Assembly (NCBI GenBank): GCA_037447605.1
Contig: CM074809.1
Span: 3,365,754-3,429,753 of the forward strand
DNA: 64,000 bases
Source of the DNA: Zygnema circumcarinatum
Taxonomy: Eukaryota > Streptophyta > Zygnematophyceae > Zygnematales > Zygnemataceae
Reading direction: 5' to 3'
Under the pieces are notes generated by a model. That model saw only the letters and a list, made by a program, of their open reading frames with translations, was not told where the DNA came from and did no database searches. A program made the position numbers and the translations under genes. The number at the start of each line of letters is the position of its first letter. Within the stretch, counting starts at the first letter, position 1. Shown piece by piece: positions 21,672 to 34,512 of the stretch.

Positions 21672-24645
21672 ATGGCTGCGGAGGGCGTTTCTCAGCAGCA
21701 GGGTGCTCCTGGTGCTCTTGTTCACTGCGGAACTGATCATGGATTCAATGCGTTGGACGATGATGAGCTCGATGCATGGCTCGCTGATGATTCTGCGGAT
21801 GACGATGGTGACACGCATGACATGAACTCACAGCAATTAGCCTTTCCAAACCATGGCGTAGACAATCGCTCTCCGTTTGGAAGCGAAGGTAATGACAGAA
21901 AACCGAAAATTCAGGAGCTAAATGGGGCGACAGTGGCTGCTGCATCCGTTCCTCCGACTCGCAAGGTGAATGGCCTTGTTTGGCAGCAACCTCCCACCAT
22001 TTTGAAACAGCCACCGAACACTGTTCATGCCCCTCGTGCTCATGTCAAACTCGAGGCGCCTGGTATACCTTCTGAGGATTCGAAGAATTTGGCAACAGCC
22101 GATGATTCCAAGAATGGTCTGAGTGAAGTAAGGAACGGAGAGCAGCTGGTGAGCAAGGAACTGAGTAGCAAGCCCCTTGGTCCACAGCCAAAGCAGAATC
22201 CCGGAGAGCATTTCTTTCCGGCTGTTGAGGAGAAGTTTAAGCGATTGAACAAACCGAGGATAAGAGACCTGATCGAACATGGAGTGTTTCAAGAAGGTGA
22301 TACTCGCATAACCGCCCCCAAGCTGGCCCCCAATTTGCTTGCTCTCCATTCTTAACGATGTCCGCTCCTCCCTCAGTTTCAGTTAAACAGCATTCCCGTA
22401 ATGGAGCCGGAACGGGGAGCATGATTGGCCTTCCGCTTGCAGAAACAAATGAACTTGTTCTGTATCCCAGTTTCAGGAAATAAGAAAGAGTCTGTAGAAT
22501 CACGTTATTTATAACATAGCTGAGCATACTGCCATCCGGCATGCTTTTCACTGGAGGCATTTTTTTTTTAACGAGTGAACTGAACGAACAGTCATACCTT
22601 TTGAAGGTGGTTTCACTTCTCTTGTTGAAAGCTCAAGTTATTAAAGTGTTTGCTCAGTTCCAAACGCCAATAAATAAGACGAGGCATGCATGTCAATCTT
22701 CACCTTCACCCCTTCACTCTTGCCTCCCAACTGTAGCGCTCGTGACTATCATGTCTATTCATCCCCCCCCCCCCCCCCCCCCCCCCCCCNNNNNNNNNNC
22801 CCCCCCCCCCCCCCCCTCCCCCCATTCTATTCAGGTGACAGGTTGAATTATCGTTCTCGCATTGACGACCGGGACTTTCCGTGCAGCGTCACAGTTCAAG
22901 TGCTCGACTTTGACAAGCGCCTGATTGTCAATCTTGCCGAGTTACCGTTGCTGCTTGAAAAAGTTCCTTTTCTGATGAAGCAACAGGAGGCAGGTGTGAG
23001 GGGTATAGCATTCATACCTTTGCCGAATGCGAGAGCTCCTGTTCAGCTGCTAATGTCGGTCAGCTTCTTTAAGCTGCTCGCTCTTTGGTATCAGGAGGAT
23101 TTCAGGGACGAATTTCGATTTAAGTCCGATCAACATGCATACGATGATAAGGACTTGGTGGTTGTGAAGATGCGAGGTTTAGTGCTACCAGAGCCGATAC
23201 CGTTAAAGGCTATCCGAGATCAGTTTGCCGAAGATTCTGAGTGGGACTTTGACCAAGGCATGTGTGGTTGTCGACCTCCGCATTCTAAACCAGAATTGAG
23301 ATCGAAGATGCAGCGGTCTGACAGTAATGGCACGACGAGACCTCCACCTGGAGAGCTGCAAGCTTTAGGGAGAAGTCCTTCAGCTAAAAATAATCGCGGG
23401 ACTACTCTTACTCGACCACTTATTGAAGATGATAAGTGTAGAATAGAAGGAGGGGCAGGGAGGCTTGCAGAAGCTTGCAGCTCTTCAGCTGCAATTGGAT
23501 TGCCTATGATGCAGTTTCCATTATTGTGGACAAAACCTTCGATTGCAGACATCGCTGAATTACGTAAAATTTCACAGGAGGGACAGGTACTGAGTGTGTT
23601 AGGAGATATGGAAAATGGGAGCAGTGAGCTAAGGAAGAGAATCAAGACAGAAGACTTTAGAGAATGGCTTCAAGCAAACCCGTTACAACCTGAAGCAGGT
23701 CGGTTGAGCATTCTGGAAAATCTCTCAAGCAGGTCTACTTTGAATGGCAACACGTTTGGCTCGTCTGCGGGAAACAATGCGTTGGATGAGGAAACTGTGA
23801 TGAGCAGTGGAATGCGTGAGAAATCGAATGCTCTTATTCAGTTAGGTAAAGCCATTGCTCCTTTATAATGCGAAACATCAACTGCTTATGCTTTAACAGT
23901 GATAGATTCCCGTAGAGCAATGCCATTACACTTGTCGTTTGTACCATGGAACTTGCAGAAACTATTCAGCAGCAGCAGCAGCACTATTGTTACTATGTAC
24001 CGTGGGACAGATGAACCTATCTGATGTCGATAACTTGTATCCGATCTTTTGTGTGCAGAGAAACCGGCTTCGACTTTTTCCTTTAACCCGGACCAGTTTT
24101 TCCAGAAAGTAAGGTCCCCAGTATTCATTGAAAAGGTGCAACAAGCGATGAGTGCGAGCATAGACACGGATGGGTCTGTTCCTCGCGGGGAAACCAAACG
24201 GCGAGAAGTGGAGAGGGTGATGTCCATTGAGAATGTAAAGAACCTTCTCGCCTCTTGGGATGCCCGAAAGAGAACTCCTGCTGATTTGAATAGGATGGTG
24301 ACTAGTCTCTGCACTCATGAAACCACGAGGAATGCCATGCAGCGACAGTTTCAAGCAGCAGCTAGAACACTCGCTAGGGTTGACAATTACGCTGAGGTGC
24401 GGACACACCTACTGAAGCTTGTCCTCATTGTAGGAGATGACAAGAAGTATGTGGGAATGTATGCGGCGGAGGCAGTGCTTAGTGCTTGCCAGAGAAGTGC
24501 AAACATAAAGACGGGGATGCAGAAGGATCAGGCAGCAAAGGAGGTGCTGAAGAATTTGAGGTCAAGATTTGGGCCCCGGCGCGAAAAAATGAATGCAAAG
24601 GCCGGCGATTTGCTGGTGCATACGATTTTGGGGAAAGTGAAGTGA
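21672..24645 (+). CDS. Unrecognised 740-residue protein with acidic N-terminus
   Basis: Model: join(21672..22296, 22835..23845, 24059..24645), 740 residues. Both introns are GT-AG and phase 1; the second join creates a Glu codon and removes stop codons. I do not recognise the family. Residues 28-48 are very acidic (DDDELDAWLADDSADDDGD). A Lys/Pro-rich segment follows to about 208. The middle (about 212-330) looks globular, with RDFPCSVTVQVLDFDKRL, SVSFFKLLALWYQEDFRDEF and DKDLVVVKMRGL. The C-terminal 195 residues are mainly helical and basic, with FNPDQFFQKVRSPVF and KNLLASWDARKRT and end in a Lys-rich tail (SRFGPRREKMNAK). A nuclear protein is a reasonable guess from composition only. The first intron contains a poly-C run and a ten-base N gap next to the 3' splice site, but the exons are unaffected. 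Confidence 0.75.
22763..22816. other. Poly-C run interrupted by an assembly gap of ten N
   Basis: C runs lie at 22763-22789 and 22800-22816 with N at 22790-22799. The true length of the homopolymer is unknown. It sits in the first intron of the orphan gene, about 20 bp before the acceptor at 22834. Confidence 0.98.
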
Positions 24646-26091
24646 TGCGAAGGGTTCTTATTTGGTGTCGAATTCAGTTTTGAAGGGCAGTGTGCTTTGA
24701 GGCTCAAAGCAGGCCCAGTCTGTGTACATACAAGCTGCTCAGGGGGAAAATCTTCTCAGCCTAGTGCGGAAGCAGCAGGTGCAGGAGAGTCCCCTCACAA
24801 TAAAGATGGTGTCATTTTTTGGCAGATAGGCACCAAAGGAAACGTAGGAGAGAGTTCATATGCGACCAAGATAGTGAGGGAAGAGCGTACGGGTTAGGGA
24901 TTAGTGTCAGGGGTTTAGGGTTAGGGTTAAGGGCCGGAAACTGTCACCCTCGTGTCTGGTAGGAACTTGTTGTTGGCTTTAGAGAGTTTCTGAACCCTAG
25001 TTTTTTTTTTTTTCTTCTTCTTCGTCTTTTTGTGGTTTTGTCATGGCATTTCGTGCCAGGAGTTGACCATTTTCCTCCCGTAGCTGCACACCGGGCACTC
25101 GAATGAAAGCGAAAATCTGTGAGACGTTTCTTGCGATAGAAAGTTGTGCTGAGATTTCATAGGCGTTTAACTGGGGCAAGGCCTCCATAACTTTCTAGGA
25201 GGGGTTTGGGCGGAGAGTGGGCGAGAGTGTGTGTGCAAGTGAGCATAAAAAGGAACTCAGTTGATTTTTGTTGACTTTTTTCGCTGTTCTGAGCTCGTCC
25301 CCGTGGAAACAAAAGTTATTGATTTTGAATGTTGCGAGTGGTTCCTTCCGAAGTCGAAAGTTTTAATTTCTTGATAGACACGGTGTGTCCAATGTGACAG
25401 TGACCATGTTGGCTCGGCGATGGCTTAGTCACTGGTGACACGTGGTGCGGAAATTTTTTGTTTCCATTGGTTGAACCAATCCTAGTAACTAACTCATATG
25501 ATGAGAATACTGTCTTCAAAAAAACTAAAGCCATGCAAAGAAGTCAGAGGTACTCTCGCAATGGTTACTTGGTCGGATAATTCGTAGCTTAGTTCGCAAG
25601 TCAGTGTGTTTTTTCTACAACATGCATTGCATTTGACTATACATGACATGGCTGCTTCATTTCTCCCAGTTCACCCTCGCAAAAGCAGTTAGCGTTCAGG
25701 ACAGCTTTAACCTGCTGTGTCCTCTGCTTTTTGCGAACATGCGGCCTTTTACTGCAAGTTGTGACCCTCCAAACCCTCTGAGAAAACAGAGGCCTGCTTT
25801 CTTCAGAGATCAGTATCCCTGCTCGAATCAGCTCGGGACCTCGAAATTGCACAGGATGTTTGGTTCTTAACAAAGCAGTGTTCTAGCTCCAGTGAAAGTC
25901 ATCGAGTTGGGTTAAGGCAAATCAAGGCAAGCATGTCCACCTCTCCTCTCGCCTTTGGTACTAACACATGAAGCATCGACAGAAAAACGTCAACTTGCAA
26001 TAAGCAAACACGCGAGGCAAAGTGATCGTGTACAACATTAAATGATAACAACATTAAATATTGAATGTTACACTGTTATACCTGCGCATGC
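24646..26091. other. Convergent gap between the orphan gene and the coiled-coil gene
   Basis: No exon could be supported. Telomere-like motifs cluster at about 24893-24935 (GGGTTAGGG, GTTTAGGGTTAGGG) and one ACGT element (ACACGTGGTG) lies near 25438. An open frame at 25643-25870 (+) has an ATG but no recognisable features. Confidence 0.55.
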
Positions 26092-28130
26092 CTAGTTGAA
26101 GTCATCCCTTCTCTCCCCAGGCGATTGCCACGGTTTGAGGCCCCGAATCGCCCCTTTGCTGCAGATTTGATTTGCATATCGTAACAGTGGCTTTTCAGGC
26201 TGTGACATTAGACGGGTCAACATTTCTAGCAACTTCTCAGACTTGGAGATTTCGTGAAGAATGGTAATGGGATCTGTTATGGCGCGGCACGAAGTCAGAA
26301 GCCTCGGCCAAAGCGTGCATGGAGTTCCTCGATTCGCTTGCTGCATGAAGTCTTCAATTCGGATAGGCTCTTGCTGGCTGTATCAGATAAAGGACATATA
26401 AATCAGAGTTAAAAACACGCAGCCAATTCTGCACCCGCAAAATCTAGCCAGGAAGAGCTCACTTGCATCCCTTACTCCAGTCTTAGAACTTCTGGCCGAC
26501 TCTTCGGAATGGTTGTTCCAAAAGCCTATCTCTTTGCGCGTTTCCGTATAGTACATGACACATATTCTTACAAGAATGCAAGTGTGGAGTGAAAAATCTA
26601 CTAAAGGAACGTCTTGCAACCATTCCACTACATTCAAGAATGCAACTGCCTCCAGGTTTGTTTCTAGCTTAACTGGTCAAGCAGATTCAGAATTAGTAGG
26701 ATTGGAAAGGAGCTTGGTGCTTGCATATAGGTGAACAGGAGTCTCGTATTCGTGCAAACTTACTTGAGTTTCCTGCTGACTGCAACTTTGACATTATTTG
26801 GATTGAAAACTCCTGCAAAGGGGAGGAGTACGAAGCCAACAAAACAGGTTACAACCAATAGAGGATGCATATCCTAGGCTCATCAGAAGCGAAGATGTGA
26901 AAGTAAAGGTCATCTGGATATTGTGTTGGACTGGTTACAACGTTTGTCATCCAAACTGGAGGTTATCAAGTGTTTTCAACGCAATGAAATTCACCTTGAG
27001 CCTAAGCGAAACAACCACACGCCGTAACTAAGAGTTTATTCAGGGGCTGTGGTAAGCATAACAAGGAAAACATGACGAGCAGAGAAATCCCTCCCCTGCT
27101 TTTGCCCACTTCACCTTTACTTCTTGCTGATCTTCTTGCGCATCTGCCACAAAAGATTTTGCCTCGTTTTCCACTTCGTCACAAAGTTTCGAGCAATTTT
27201 GCAGTTCAAACTGTAATGCAAACAAGGAAGTATCGGACGTATGAATGGACTTCTTGTGCGTTGACTTAGTGACGTGAACACCAAGGACGAACGACGGGAA
27301 GAAAAAGAGAAGACATTTAAGAAGGATACGAACATACGCAGTGTGAGTAAAACGACGAGAACATTTCAGCTGCGGACAAGCGCTAGAGTTATGCCAAAGA
27401 CAGTCGCTTTATGAATGGAAATCGCCATGTCGAGCACATACACTCCGACTAGCATTCTGTTTCGACGCCAAGAGAAACCAGACATTTACCTTTAGTCTCT
27501 TCTTCAGTCTGGCAGTGGATGCATCCAACTCTGCGTGTGGAAGAAAAAAACCAGTCACTTAACAGAAAATGCAAACAGTCAGACGCAGCCCGGCGCATTC
27601 TGGCACAATCATCAAAACAGAACTTTGCCGAAGGTCGATTTCTGAACGTTCATCTGAGGGAATTGCGTAACTCTGAAGTGAGTTTCTTCCTTCAATGCAC
27701 TCTGCTATCCTCTGGCTATCAGTTACGAACATATCATTCCAGTTGCCGCGTTGCGTATTTCGTGCATAGAGAAGGCAGATGAAACGAAGGAAGACAAGTT
27801 CGATTGAACTGGAATTATAAATTTACAGAGAGTCAAGTCAGAAAAATTCCAACTGTTTTATGAATCCTGTTCACCTTTCAACGCTGCATGATTCAGGTGT
27901 TCAACTTCTTCCTGCAGTGCTTCCAAGCGAGTTTTCACCATCGATGCAACCTCACTGAGCTCGTCTTCTGCTTTTCTTGACGACTTAACGAGAGGGAAGC
28001 GCCTCGAATGCCTGCTTTTGACATCCTTCAGAGCAGGACTCACACACAAGTCAGAAATAACGTCGATATCAGAACGCCCTGTCACATCAGCATTCGAAGT
28101 AACACCCAACCTCCGCCTTTTTCCAACCAT
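26092..28130 (-). CDS. Unrecognised 265-residue coiled-coil protein
   Basis: Model: complement(join(26092..26373, 26572..26645, 26764..26812, 27115..27210, 27490..27530, 27875..28130)), 265 residues. Six exons, two of them tiny (41 and 49 nt), join in phase. The N-terminus is basic and Ser-rich (MVGKRRRLGVTSN, SRHSRRFPLVKSSRK), suggesting a nuclear signal. Residues about 55-130 have heptad character (VKTRLEALQEEVEHLNHAAL, TARLKKRLKFELQ). The C-terminal 94 residues are helical (LLEMLTRLM). I do not recognise a family; a small meiotic, kinetochore or nuclear-envelope coiled-coil protein would fit but this is a guess. The start uses the first ATG after an in-frame stop. The donor of the fourth exon could be at 27115 (AAG|GTGAAG, chosen) or 27121 (GAA|GTAAAG). 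Confidence 0.6.
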
Positions 28131-29326
28131 ATTCTCTGACTTCTCCGTCCAAGACAGTGACAAAGGTTCTCAAAGATGCGGTGGTCAGCAATCTTATTGA
28201 TCGACAGGCTGCAATGCTAAAAGATATCGACAAAGAGCAAATAATGCAGCGCAAATGCTCCGGCGATCGCTTGCAAGCAGATATCTGCAGTTCGCCCTCT
28301 TGGAAGTTTGAAGCTTTCAAACGAACGATTTGAAGCCGCGCGCGAGCTCCAAGCCGGAGGGGACTTTTCGTACAATCCATGCAGCGGGGAGTACGAAACC
28401 GTACAATCATATGTACGGCCACCCAATTGGCCTGCCATTAGAAACGAATCCATTGCTAAGATTATCCAATAGCATGTACCCACGTGTTCCATTTGTACAC
28501 GTGGTAGAATCTCATTGGGTGAAATTATGCATTTGAAAAAAATTACGAATCCTAAAGTTGTGGAGATCAACTATGAAAATATCACCTCCGAGGCAAAAAA
28601 AAAGCTGATCTTCAGATCTACCGTACCTGGCAGTGGAACTCCGACTACTATCCTACTGCACCTCGGCTTTGATGCCGAACCTGTAATCTGAAGGAATGAC
28701 TCCATCCGACGGCCACGAGCCTCCGCCGAACCACTTCCAAACCTGGCGGCTGGAATGGGCAGTCAGTTCCAGGCCCTCCAAGTCAGTGAAAAAGTTCAAG
28801 GCGTTCAAGCTAGTGGTGGATCCTCAAGGTGACGATCGGAGCAGGTTAAAGAGTGGCAGATCAATGAGATCAACAAAAGGGCATGTACGGTTGAACTGGC
28901 GTTCAATGAAATTGCTAAGTTTTGAAAGCTGCTTTTGCTGAAAAGCGAGTTTGGAAAAATTCATAGCAGCTGGCGGACTGTCATTTGGAGATAGGCAAAA
29001 AAGTTGCCAAAAGGAGGGCCTAATTCCGAACTGACTGAACAGAACTTTTGTATTTCAACCTTGCCTTTGTTCCTTGTTATCTCTAAGCAGGCAGAGACAG
29101 AGGAGGAGTAAAATGAATAGCTGCTGCTTCAGGACTCCGCCATTGGTGCACAAGTGCCCAAGGCTTGTAAGCCAACAGGTGTGCATGTTAGCGAGCCAAA
29201 GCCAAGCTCAATGAAACTATTAACGAAACAGATGCGCTTATCAAACTCCTCCACTTCATGTGAATAGAGAGAGCGTGCAGAAAAGGGAGGGAGGGAACAA
29301 TAAGCAGCAGCAGCAACAGCAGCAGC
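28131..29326. other. Divergent gap between the coiled-coil gene and the PMT-type gene
   Basis: It holds a GTAC cluster (28367-28420), two ACGT elements (CCCACGTGTTCC near 28480, ACACGTGGTAG near 28497), and further right a GA/CAG-rich leader (29270-29326) directly before the ATG at 29327. An 81-codon open frame with ATG at 28696 is listed as rejected. Confidence 0.55.
28367..28420. promoter_or_regulatory. GTAC cluster with an exact TNCGTACAA site
   Basis: TTCGTACAA at 28367-28375 exactly matches the SBP-domain consensus TNCGTACAA; AGTACGAAACCGTACAATC and ATGTACGGCC follow. The cluster lies about 240 bp before the coiled-coil gene's ATG. Binding is inferred. Confidence 0.45.
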
Positions 29327-32300
29327 ATGGTGAGCCAGTTCAAGTTGCCGCTACCGAGGGCGATTGGTAAAGGGAGAAAGTTGTTTTCAGGAGCGCTGCT
29401 GGCTGGCGGTGTCATTGCTCTCTTTCTTCTTCTTAATCTGCTCTTTCCGCTGGAAAGCCTTCGGGGTAATACTATAACCGGGGATGATCTTCTCCTTACC
29501 AAGGGCGTATCTCCTGTTGAGCCCTTGAAACCGTTTCGATATTGTAGAAGAAACTACACGAATTTCTTGCCCTGTCAAGATTCAGCTATAGCAATAAACT
29601 TTCCTAAAGAAAGAAATCAATTTCGAGAGAGGCATTGTCCCAAACAAAACAACCGCCTTCGCTGTTTGATCCCTTCTCCCATTGGCTACAAAAAGCCGGT
29701 GTCGTGGCCTACAAGTAAAGAGCAGGTGATTACTCCGTTGCCTGCAACCTTCAGATGCTTCTTCGCTTGCCTCAAATGTTTCGTCTACTTCTGCAACCAG
29801 CTCTTGGGTGACCGTCTTCTAGACATTGTCCAGTGGGCTTTCTCTAGAGCTACTTCCATAACTGGGAGCTTCTGATTGTAGCCTATAAAATAGACGAACA
29901 ATGCTAGTGAAAGTCAAACGAGTCTTGTATCGTAGAGAGAGTAATGCACTTAGGACAATTCTTACAGCAAGTACAAAGTAAAAAATCCTTACAAGGCAGC
30001 TACCATGTCTGTGAATGAGTTGGGGAAACCAGCTCTTTTCTTTTTTGACAACCAGTTATTCCTTACAAACTTGCTTAGCAGCGAATAGTTTTATTGAACC
30101 CCTTGGTCATAGCTTGCTTATCATTGGCCTTTGTGCAGATATGTACAGGACAGTCAACTATACAATTTGTAGAGTTGTACGTGGACCTCCATACGATATA
30201 AAAATCTAGTAAAATTTTTAAACTGATGTATTGGTTGTGTGGCCATGGCAGATATGGAAAGTGAACATCCCACACACAGTCATTTTTGAGAACAATTTGA
30301 CAAAAGGATGGATGAGCCAAAAGGATGACAAGTGGACCTTTGAAGGTTTTGGAACCATGTTTCCGAGGGGCATAAAGAAGTACCTTGAACGCCTGGAGAA
30401 GTATATCCCTCTCAATAACGGCAAGATTCGGACAGCCTTAGACATTGGCTGTGGTGTAAGTGCTTTATTTTTTCTCCTGGGCTTCGTCGACATAATAGTT
30501 ATTGAACTTTGCAATATAGATCCTGAAGAAGCTCAGCATACGTATAAAATTCAAAAAAATGCAAATTAATTTGTATGCACTTCCAGAAATGACAGCTGTC
30601 TCGCTTTTACATTTGGTTGCTCATTCAGCTTTTGCGGCATAATAGTGTGAGCCATTTAGAATCATTCCTACAATGCTGCCTGAATCATTTATTGTCATCT
30701 GCTTTCTGTGGCCCTCAACAAGCTCAGCTACAAATCCTGAAGGGCAGTCAGTACTTACAACATTGTCATCTCAAAGTGAGCTTTGCTAGACAAGGGTTCT
30801 CGCGCACACTTGATTGTTGTGTACCCTGTGGCGTTTCAGGTCGGTACATTTGGAGCTGCTTTGTTCGACTACGATATTTTGACAATGTCGATTGCTCCGA
30901 AGGACCGAAATAGGGGGCAAATTGAGTTTGCTTCCGAGAGGGGCATTCCTGCCTTGGTCTCTCTCCTTGCTACTCAGAGGCTCCCATTTCCAAGTCGGGC
31001 CTTTGACCTAGTCCAGTGTGCACGGTGCAATGTCGACTTTTTGGAAAATGGTAAGACAATGCTTTTATTAAAAAAATAAAATCGTATACATTGGTAGGAC
31101 AGATCCACGTCCCTTTGAATCTGTTTACTAAATTCAAAAGCACAATGGGGCTGTTGCATATCAAGGAGAGTCTACATAAGCTTAAGGTTTTGTCCTGCTG
31201 TACCTTAGCGCTTTTTGTGGCTCTTGTCCTTTTCTGACTTTGTATGCAGTGGACCGTTGTCGTAAGTGTGGGTTTTCCCTGTTTGATGCTGCAAGTCCAA
31301 TTGTGCCGCATGTCCTCAGAACTTATGCGTCATCTGAGCATTCAGACAGGCGATTTGTATTGAACCTGGAAGAGGAGTTTGCAACTAAGGCAGTGGGTTC
31401 TTTCAGCAATTATTTCAAAATCCTTTTTGATTATTCTTTGAGCTACGCTCTACTCGTGTGCTTTTTCAGGAGGAGTTTACCTGCTGGAAGTTGAGCGTTT
31501 ACTTCGACCAAATGGCTACTTTGTGCTGGGGGGCCCGCCAGTGAATTGGGAGGGGCTTGAAGAGAGTTGGTCGGAATTAGCAGCGTTAGCCCAGAGAATG
31601 TGCTGGAACGTTGTTGCTATTGATGGCAATGTTGCAGTCTGGCAGAAGCCTAAAGACCATAAGTGCCTTCTCAGGCGGACGCGCAACCGAACACCTTCGT
31701 TCTGCACTGCCTACGCTGATCCTGACCATGCCTGGTGAGAGAGAGAACTCAATCACAATTCAAACTCCAATGTCTGGGTACGCTGAAGTCATTGGATTGT
31801 TGCCTTTGCTGAAGATATAGATAAGCCAACTGTAAGTGGCGTCTCGTTTCGATATTATTTTCTTGTACTGTATGTAAGTGGCGAGAAATCTGTACCTCGC
31901 CGATGTGTCCTGAATTTGCACAGATGGCTGAGCGGAATTATATCGTCTGGAACTTAAAACTTGAAGCTCTACACCCGAGAATATCTGCAACCTTCCATTC
32001 TCTCCATGCTTTTTGATATGGCTTTGCTTCTCACCACACGCATTCGCTTGACAGTCCATTTCACACGGCAATGGTCCCGCAGGAAGAGAAGACTCCGCCC
32101 CTGCATCTCGCGGATGCCCAACCTGAAAGACATAAAGGCATGGCCTGTTCGCCTGCTTGCTCCGCCGATTCGATTTCCCGTGTTTCCAACTTTTGTCAAA
32201 TCGGGTCGGGCCAATAAGAGCCTGGAGGCCGGAGATCCAGTCTCAGCTGTCACGGAAGAAGGTGAGCAACAAGAAGGAGATGGCGAACGTAGTTCTCAGA

Positions 32301-33908
32301 TTACGGAAATGGATGAAGAGGCAGAGGACGCGAGTGATACAGATACAGTTGTGGAGGAAGGGAGTGGTAAAACAGGCACGGTTACTATGAAGGAAGGTGG
32401 GAGTGGAGAAGGAAGTGCAGCAGATGAAGTTGACGCAAGTAAAGATGACGGGACAGTTGATGAACAAGTTGGCTCGCAAGCAGATGATCCAAATAGTGCT
32501 GAAAGGAAGGAAATAGAAGAGTCTGAAATGGAAGGTGCTAGGAGAGGGCTACTTTCGGCGCCTGAAGCAAGCGAAGCATTCACAACATTTGAAGTGTCTG
32601 AAACGAAATTGAAAAAAAGTGAGAAACTTTCATCAAAGAAAAAGGCATATTCGCGCAAGGCTGTCAAGATAAAGGCTCTCGGCCCAGTCACTGCGGCTGA
32701 AATCATAAGCTTTACTAAAGACACAAACCGTTGGCGTAAGCGGATAAAGCACTTGAGGAAAGTAGTCCTCACAAAGCTTGGAAGAGGAGTTTTCCGCAAC
32801 ATCCTTGACATGAACGCCGGCCTTGGAGGTTTTGCTGCAAATCTAGTGGGCTACCCTGTGTGGGTAATGAATGTGGTGCCCATAACGGAGCCGAATACAC
32901 TGCCAGTGATTTATGACCGAGGCCTCCTTGGAGTCATGCATGACTGGTAAGCTTATGACGCATTTCCCACCTTAAGCAACTTCGCAAGTGATTACTGCTA
33001 TTATATAGTTTCACTCGAAGTCATAACTGGCAGGTTGCGGTACGTATGCATTCAGGCAGATAGTCGAGTAGGGCTTGGCATGAGAATTCACACTTTAGGT
33101 AATGTTGGATCTGTAGCTGGTATGGAAGACGAGTATACGCTGGCCAAGTAGAGGGCTTGGTTTTTAGATCAGTGGGCAATATGGCATAAAATTTTCATGT
33201 TTCAAGACCTAATTTTCGCTCTGAATACTGTACGCAGGAGTTTGCCAGCTTGAAGCTTTTTCAGCTGAGTTGTATTTATCAGGGCTGTAGATCAGACTTT
33301 CTCACAACAGAGAAAGGCATGCTTTAGTCAGGATTTGTCTGTTTGAGCTCGAACAACAATAGCTGCCATTTGTTTAACCTAATTTAGAGTGTTGCTTGTC
33401 TCCTTGGACCTCTTGTCTCAGGTGTGAAGCTTTCTCAGCCTATCCCCGGACCTACGATGTTATTCATGCCACAAACTTTCAGCGATTTATCATTGCTCCT
33501 AAAAGGTATGGAAGTTCCTTATAACGCATCAAAATTTGTTGCATATGTGGAGGGAAGGGGTGTGGGGGGAAGGGGAACAGAGCCCAAGCTATGCTCCATA
33601 CTGAGCATATCCTGTAATGTCTGCTGTCTCTGGCAGCCTTTTCCCAATCCTTTGAAACTTTCTGAATCCTTTTTCCTATGTTGCCAATTGTTTTTAGGTG
33701 CAACATTCTTGATGTAGTGATTGAGATGGATCGCATCCTTCGACCTGGTGGTAAAGTGATCATAAGGGACTCGGCTCGAAGTTTGGTCAAAGTGGTCAAA
33801 GTTGCCAAGGCAGTGAGGTGGCAAGTGGACGTAGTTCCTTCAGAGGATGGGCCGGAAGGGAAGGAGCTTCTGATTATTGCAAGCAAGCCCTTCTTGAAAC
33901 AAACATGA
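29327..33908 (+). CDS. PMT-type (QUA2/TSD2 family) Golgi methyltransferase with acidic insertion
   Basis: Model: join(29327..29725, 30252..30455, 30840..31050, 31470..31734, 32083..32946, 33422..33505, 33698..33908), 745 residues, all GT-AG and in phase. It is the plant 'putative methyltransferase' family (formerly DUF248), Golgi type II proteins linked to pectin methylation. A membrane span lies at about 20-40. Family hallmarks follow: [51 protein letters not shown] (SAM motif I), [41 protein letters not shown], and in the second half [64 protein letters not shown]. Usual length is near 600. The excess is one block at about 405-552, rich in Glu, Asp, Gly and Ser and then Lys, inserted between the two halves and encoded within one exon. 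The region before the ATG is a GA- and CAG-rich leader. Confidence 0.93.
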
Positions 33909-34439
33909 AGGAAAGGAGGAGGCTCTCAATAAGGGAGCCGGATACTTTGACATTGGCTCAACTAATATAACTTCAACCATGGTCAAATTCGAGGCGGAAG
34001 TTTCTGTAGGTTATCTGATTTGTGGCAGCAAGATATTGATGGGTTTACTTAGGAGGAGTGCGTGTCTTTGTGGACTGCCAATGGGCATTTGATGTCTCTG
34101 AAGTGCACAGCTGTTCTTCAGGCTACGGTAGGCTCTGGATTGTTCCTGTCTCACTTTTTCAGTAAGGATTAGGTTTTTTCGGTGGCTTTCTTGGTGATGT
34201 CTGGTTACTGTACTGTGGCTAGCGTTGAGCACAAGGGTTTGATTTAAAAACCCATTTTATGCAGAGTAAATTTGAGTGCGTCTGCCCACCCTTCAGATTT
34301 TATTCAGAATAAACGTTAAGAGAAAGAAAATTTGTGAACCCGGTTGGATCGATAATTCAAAATCAAATTACGTTGGCACGGGTGGCCATCCCTAGTGCCC
34401 ACTTGGCATTTGGGTTCAACCACCCGCCATAGAAAGGCC

Positions 34440-34512
34440 CTGCCATGTTATGACATGTCATGGTGCCATGTCGTGGCATCGTACCCATGCCATGCCATGC
34501 CATGCCATGTCA
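34440..34512. repeat. CATGC / CATGT pentamer repeats
   Basis: Includes CCATGCCATGCCATGCCATG near 34487-34506, four tandem pentamers, with looser copies to the left. Confidence 0.85.

Noticed and set aside
28696-28941. 81-codon plus-strand frame with an ATG and a possible donor at CTCAAG|GTGACG
   Set aside because: Some Lys-rich character, but no family match, no downstream exon found and it lies in a divergent promoter region. Possibly leader sequence of the PMT gene.
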